From contig NZ_JAHYXK010000013.1 in NCBI RefSeq assembly GCF_019443125.1, forward strand, positions 53,663-117,662: a stretch of 64,000 nt of DNA, written 5' to 3'. The translations under genes were made by a program, and so were the position numbers. Under the pieces are notes generated by a model. That model saw nothing but the letters and a program-made list of their open reading frames with translations. It had not been told where the DNA came from and searched no databases. Position 1 is the stretch's first letter, and every line of letters starts with the position of its first letter. This DNA is from Pontibacter aydingkolensis (GTDB lineage: Bacteria > Bacteroidota > Bacteroidia > Cytophagales > Hymenobacteraceae). Of this stretch, positions 60,561 through 64,000 are shown one piece after another.

Positions 60561-62210
60561 ATGTACAAGAAGTCTATAGCCGCCCTGCTTATTGGTGTTT
60601 TTACCCTGGGGCTTTTCTCCTTTAAATCAGAATCTGAGCGTTATTTCGAAATAGCCAAGAATTTAGATGTATTTGCCACGCTTTTTAAAGAGGTAAATAC
60701 TTTTTACGTGGACGAGGTGCCTCCTGCCAAAATGATGCGGACTGGTATAGACGCCATGCTTAAATCCCTGGATCCTTACACTAACTACATCCCTGAAGAC
60801 GACATTGAGGATTTCCGTACCATGACCACTGGTCAGTATGGCGGCATTGGCGCCCTGATCGGGAGCCACGACGGCAAGATCACTATTCAGATGCCTTATG
60901 AAAACTCGCCTGCCCACAAAGCCGGCCTGGTTATCGGAGATGTTATCCTAAAAGTAAATGGTGTGGATGTTACCGGTAAATCAACAACCGATGTTACCAA
61001 ACTTCTGAAAGGCCAGGCCAATACCGCTGTAAAGCTGGAGGTTCGTAGCTATGGCCAGAACAAATCAAGAACAGTTGAACTAAACCGTGCCAATATTATG
61101 GTAGATAACGTGCCATACTATGGTATGATAGACGACCAGATTGGCTACTTCCAGTTATCGGGTTTTACAGTAGATGCCTCAAAGGAAGTGAAAATGGCAG
61201 TGCAAAAGCTTAAAGAGATGGGGGCTAAGAAAATTGTTTTCGACCTGCGCGATAATCCGGGGGGCTTGCTGCACGAGGCGGTAAACATCTCTAACGTTTT
61301 TGTAGATAAAGGCAAAGATATAGTAAGCACCAAAGGCAAGGTAAAAGAGTGGAATAAAACGTATAAGGCATTGGATGAACCGCTGGACAAAGAGATACCA
61401 ATGGTTATACTTACAAGTTCGCGCAGTGCCTCTGCTTCCGAAATTGTGGCTGGCGTAATGCAGGATTACGATCGTGCGGTGCTTGTTGGTGAGCGTACAT
61501 TTGGTAAAGGCCTGGTGCAGGCAACGCGCCCCCTTTCTTACAACTCACAGCTAAAGGTTACTACTGCTAAGTATTATACGCCAAGCGGCCGTTGCATTCA
61601 GGCCATAGATTATGCCCACCGCAACCCAGACGGCAGCGTGGCTGCTATACCGGATTCGTTGAGAGTGGCATTTAAAACAGCAGGTGGACGCGTGGTTTAC
61701 GATGGCGGCGGTATTAGCCCGGATGTGGTAGTAGAGCAGCAAACGTATTCAGAAATAACCAAAACCATTGCGCGCAAAGGTTACTTCTTTGAGTTTGCCA
61801 ATAAATATAAAGCAGAGCACAGCACAATTCCTGCTGCTAAGAAGTTTAAACTCACTGATGACGAGTATCAGCAGTTTGTTTCTTACCTGGCAAACAAGGA
61901 TGTTAATTATACTACAGCCATAGAAAACGAACTGCAGGACCTGGCTGCAAAAGCAAAAGATGGCAAACATTACGATGATATTAAAAGCGAGCTTGAGGCT
62001 ATCAAGAAGAAAGTATCACACAATAAGTCAAACGACCTGATGCGCTTTAAGCCGGAGATAAAAGAAATGCTGGAGGCCGAGATCGCTTCCCGTTATTATC
62101 TGCAGAAGGGCTACATTGAATCTTCGTTTGATGATGATGCAGAAATTCTGATGGCAAAGCAGGTGTTAAACGATTCCCAAAAGTATAACTCCTTCCTTAA
62201 GCTGAAGTAA
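60561..62210 (+). CDS. S41 family C-terminal processing protease (CtpA-like)
   Basis: Serine endopeptidase that cleaves C-terminal tails of envelope proteins, 549 residues with signal or anchor MYKKSIAALLIGVFTLGLFS. PDZ domain near 85-170 (GIGALIGSHDGKITIQMPYE ... VIGDVILKVNGVDVTG). The catalytic Ser is in SSRSASASEIVAGVMQDYDR (about 285) and the Lys in FGKGLVQATRPLSYN. The C-terminal part is helical and unusual in length. Found 29 bases after rnpA. Target proteins unknown. Confidence 0.93.
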   Translation: MYKKSIAALLIGVFTLGLFSFKSESERYFEIAKNLDVFATLFKEVNTFYVDEVPPAKMMRTGIDAMLKSLDPYTNYIPEDDIEDFRTMTTGQYGGIGALIGSHDGKITIQMPYENSPAHKAGLVIGDVILKVNGVDVTGKSTTDVTKLLKGQANTAVKLEVRSYGQNKSRTVELNRANIMVDNVPYYGMIDDQIGYFQLSGFTVDASKEVKMAVQKLKEMGAKKIVFDLRDNPGGLLHEAVNISNVFVDKGKDIVSTKGKVKEWNKTYKALDEPLDKEIPMVILTSSRSASASEIVAGVMQDYDRAVLVGERTFGKGLVQATRPLSYNSQLKVTTAKYYTPSGRCIQAIDYAHRNPDGSVAAIPDSLRVAFKTAGGRVVYDGGGISPDVVVEQQTYSEITKTIARKGYFFEFANKYKAEHSTIPAAKKFKLTDDEYQQFVSYLANKDVNYTTAIENELQDLAAKAKDGKHYDDIKSELEAIKKKVSHNKSNDLMRFKPEIKEMLEAEIASRYYLQKGYIESSFDDDAEILMAKQVLNDSQKYNSFLKLK

Positions 62211-62228
62211 TTGCAAATGACATAGAAC

Positions 62229-62261
62229 AAAAGAGCCATACTCATATAGTGTGGCTCTTTT
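62229..62261 (+). terminator. terminator after the S41 protease gene
   Basis: Stem AAAAGAGCCATAC / GTGTGGCTCTTTT with one G-T pair and T-run; 18 bases after the stop. Confidence 0.87.
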
Positions 62262-62297
62262 GTTTAATACACTTCTTAAGGATAAGTGTCGCACAGT

Positions 62298-62328
62298 TTT
62301 GCACCTTCAGTACCATCATGTAATTTTG
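62298..62328 (+). promoter_or_regulatory. tsaB promoter
   Basis: Perfect consensus: TTTG at 62298-62301, 19-base spacer, TAATTTTG at 62321-62328. Supports the tsaB start at 62355 over the longer frame from 62286. Confidence 0.8.
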
Positions 62329-62354
62329 TATCATACTTTACACTATATAATATT

Positions 62355-63056
62355 ATGCAAAGCCCTTTACTGCTTGCACTGGAAACCTCAACTAATGTCT
62401 GTTCTGTGGCCTTGTTTCAGGGAGATAAGTTATTGGGTGCTTCAGAACTGCGCATCGAGAAGTCACACTCTTCTCATATTACCGTAATGATGGAGCAATT
62501 GGTGAATAACTGCGGTTTCAGAATGGAAGATTTAAGTGCAGTAGCTATTTCAGGAGGCCCTGGCTCTTATACAGGCTTACGGATTGGTACTTCTACTGCT
62601 AAAGGCTTGTGTTATGCACTTAATATTCCATTAATAGAAGTGTCTACTCTTTACAGTTTAGTAGCACAGCTAATTAAGTATACGCCAAACCCGGAGCGTT
62701 TTCTGTTTTGCCCGATGTTGGATGCCCGCAGGATGGAAGTATATTCTTGTGTGCTAAGCCATACTTTAGAAGAAATAGTGCCTGTTGCACCAGTTATACT
62801 TGATGAGCAAACTTTTCAGGATTTACTGCAGGAACATGTAATTGTTTTTTTTGGTAGCGGAGCTCAAAAGTTTAAAGAGGTAATAAAAGATAAAAGCAAT
62901 GCCTTATTTGTTGATGGTATAGTGCCTTCAGCAATACCGGTTGGAGAGTTAGCCATCAGAAAGTATGAGCAGGAGGCATTCGAAGATGTAGCTTATTATG
63001 AACCGTTCTATCTTAAGGATGTTTATATAACAAGTGCAGGTAAAAGCACTACATAA
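62355..63056 (+). CDS. tsaB: TsaB, subunit of the tRNA threonylcarbamoyladenosine complex
   Basis: Partner of TsaD that makes t6A at position 37 of tRNAs reading ANN codons. Start at ATG 62355 (MQSPLLLALETSTNVCSVAL), since the promoter -7 box lies at 62321-62328 and the upstream residues are not conserved. The ASKHA-fold motif is visible: ALETSTNVCSVALFQGDKLL, SHSSHITVMMEQLVNNCGF and ISGGPGSYTGLRIGTSTAKG. 233 residues, normal. Lacks the His metal ligands of TsaD, as expected for TsaB. Confidence 0.95.
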   Translation: MQSPLLLALETSTNVCSVALFQGDKLLGASELRIEKSHSSHITVMMEQLVNNCGFRMEDLSAVAISGGPGSYTGLRIGTSTAKGLCYALNIPLIEVSTLYSLVAQLIKYTPNPERFLFCPMLDARRMEVYSCVLSHTLEEIVPVAPVILDEQTFQDLLQEHVIVFFGSGAQKFKEVIKDKSNALFVDGIVPSAIPVGELAIRKYEQEAFEDVAYYEPFYLKDVYITSAGKSTT

Positions 63057-63066
63057 AAAAAGGATT

Positions 63067-63579
63067 ATGTCTGAATTTGTAAATAGAGTTGCGCAAAGCG
63101 CACTGGTAACCATAAACCTGGAGGAGTTGCTTCATCCGGGCGAGCGGGTTGTATATGATATAACAGAAAACCTGTTTCATGGCCTAATCTTAAAGGAGAA
63201 AGATTTCAGGGCGTTTGTAAAGGAGCATGACTGGTCGGCTTACGACGGAAAGAATGTGGCCATTATATGTTCCGCTGATGCAATTGTGCCTACCTGGGCC
63301 TATATGTTACTTGCAACAAAATTAACTGGTCATGCAAACTATTATGTATTCGGGGATCTTGAAGCGCTGGAGCAGGCTATGATGCAGGAAGCAATAGCAA
63401 AAATTGATGTAGAAGAGTATCGCGATGCCAAGGTAGTAGTAAAAGGTTGTGGAAGTATACCAGTGCCTACTTATGCATATATAGAGATCATGCGAAAGCT
63501 TTTACCCGTAGCAAGTAGTCTTATGTATGGTGAGCCATGTAGTACCGTGCCTTTGTATAAGAAGCCAAAGAACGTTTAA
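63067..63579 (+). CDS. DUF2480 family protein
   Basis: 170 residues from ATG 63067 (MSEFVNRVAQSALVTINLEE), rich in NLEELLHPGERVVYDITENL, GKNVAIICSADAIVPTWAYM and CGSIPVPTYAYIEIMRKLLP. These match DUF2480, a family found in Bacteroidota with unknown function. The start codon lies 10 bases after the tsaB stop, so they form one operon. Upstream frame from 63034 overlaps tsaB and is less likely. Confidence 0.85.
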   Translation: MSEFVNRVAQSALVTINLEELLHPGERVVYDITENLFHGLILKEKDFRAFVKEHDWSAYDGKNVAIICSADAIVPTWAYMLLATKLTGHANYYVFGDLEALEQAMMQEAIAKIDVEEYRDAKVVVKGCGSIPVPTYAYIEIMRKLLPVASSLMYGEPCSTVPLYKKPKNV

Positions 63580-63594
63580 TAGCAATCAGTGGAA

Positions 63595-63633
63595 AAAAAG
63601 AGGGCAGGATGAACTAAATTCTGCCCTCTTTTT
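63595..63633 (+). terminator. terminator after the DUF2480 gene
   Basis: Stem AAAAAGAGGGCAG / CTGCCCTCTTTTT with a 13-base loop, 15 bases after the stop. Confidence 0.88.
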
Positions 63634-63758
63634 GTTAATACTCTGCGGCCATTTACAAATCCGTGTACTCTTAACAGGAGAGTAGATAAAATCAGGAAAA
63701 TTTTGAAGCTCATAAACAGGCAGTTACATGGAAGTGTGCCTAAATGTTGAAGCAAGCC

Positions 63759-63789
63759 CTTGCAAAGTCGAAACTCTTTTCTACTTTTG
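63759..63789 (+). promoter_or_regulatory. candidate rRNA operon promoter P1
   Basis: CTTG at 63759-63762, 19-base spacer, TACTTTTG at 63782-63789. Followed by a G-rich leader. One of two tandem copies spaced 150 bases apart. Confidence 0.7.
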
Positions 63790-63908
63790 CATCCCGGTTC
63801 GGCAGGAACAGGGGAGTTGGGGGAGGGAAAGGGAGTTTAAAAAGGCCCTGTGGCTGCTTTAGAGGCAGGTCCCGCCAAAAAAAACCTTGAAATTTTTTCA
63901 CCCCGGGT

Positions 63909-63939
63909 GTTGCGGATTCGAAAAGAGTTCTTACCTTTG
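63909..63939 (+). promoter_or_regulatory. candidate rRNA operon promoter P2
   Basis: GTTG at 63909-63912, 19-base spacer, TACCTTTG at 63932-63939. The 41 bases 63910-63950 repeat those at 63760-63800 with few differences (shared TTGC, TCGAAA, TTTGCAnCCCGGTTC). The sequence continues to the window end without a coding frame. Confidence 0.7.
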
Positions 63940-64000
63940 CAACCCGGTTCTGAGGGTAGCTCGGATGGGGAAAGGGAAACAGAATGACTTCTGAAAACTT

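Noticed and set aside
1..64000. CRISPR array, prophage, insertion sequence or toxin-antitoxin system
   Set aside because: No evenly spaced direct repeats, no Cas, integrase, transposase or toxin-antitoxin pair was recognised in any frame.

Overview
The window is about 64 kb of ordinary chromosome from a member of the Bacteroidota, most likely Cytophagales and close to Pontibacter/Hymenobacteraceae. The lineage call rests on the gliding-motility genes gldB, gldD and gldE, a type IX secretion (T9SS) sorting tail, PorT-like beta-barrels, a group III truncated globin, the gene order mutY-ssb-gldE-gldD, and promoters of the Bacteroidota form TTTG-N19-TAnnTTTG. No prophage, insertion sequence, integron, plasmid gene or CRISPR array was seen. 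The genus is an inference; no search was possible.

Layout. 1-6.3 kb: end of an acyl-CoA dehydrogenase, a family 2 glycosyltransferase, a secreted protein of unknown function and recG. 6.3-10.2 kb (minus): mutY, ssb, gldE, gldD. 10.2-13.6 kb (plus): HU-like protein, TPR protein, a 29-residue ribosomal protein and RNase G. 13.6-16.6 kb: beta-barrel protein divergent from gldB and a family 4 glycosyltransferase. 16.6-24 kb: small accessory genes (YdeI-like, DUF4890, LURP-one-like, DUF4256, a TIMP-like/TonB-like protein), nth, an ECF sigma factor with a small overlapping partner, and a truncated globin. 24-37 kb: MFS exporter, ribosomal protein bTHX, a T9SS cargo protein, uvrA, tpiA, and an operon of a DUF6150-like protein, prmA and a 1591-residue envelope protein. 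37-44 kb: plsY, M20 dipeptidase, three tandem paralogous beta-barrels, yifB/comM. 44-53 kb: gmhA operon, MsbA-like ABC transporter, Wzi/RemB-like protein, FemAB-like protein and upp, a membrane protein, a DEAD-box helicase. 53-64 kb: pyrC, tRNA-His, a PfkB kinase, a geranylgeranyl-reductase-like flavoprotein, M61 peptidase, rpmH-rnpA, S41 protease, tsaB and a DUF2480 gene. The last 240 bases hold two tandem strong promoters that look like the start of an rRNA operon just beyond the right edge.

How the genes work together. DNA maintenance is well represented (recG, mutY, nth, uvrA, ssb, yifB). So are translation and RNA processing (rng, rnpA, rpmH, bTHX, prmA, tsaB, tRNA-His). A third group builds or moves the cell surface (Gld proteins, glycosyltransferases, gmhA, MsbA-like transporter, Wzi-like protein, beta-barrels).

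Two things are not explained by the genes. First, the heptamer AAGTATA (or TATACTT on the other strand) occurs far more often than base composition predicts, in coding and non-coding DNA and in all reading frames, like a HIP1-type genome word. Second, at least six intergenic regions carry paired palindromic repeats resembling REP doublets (REPINs), in about five sequence families. These two are the most promising leads for something undescribed; I found no convincing new defence or mobile system.
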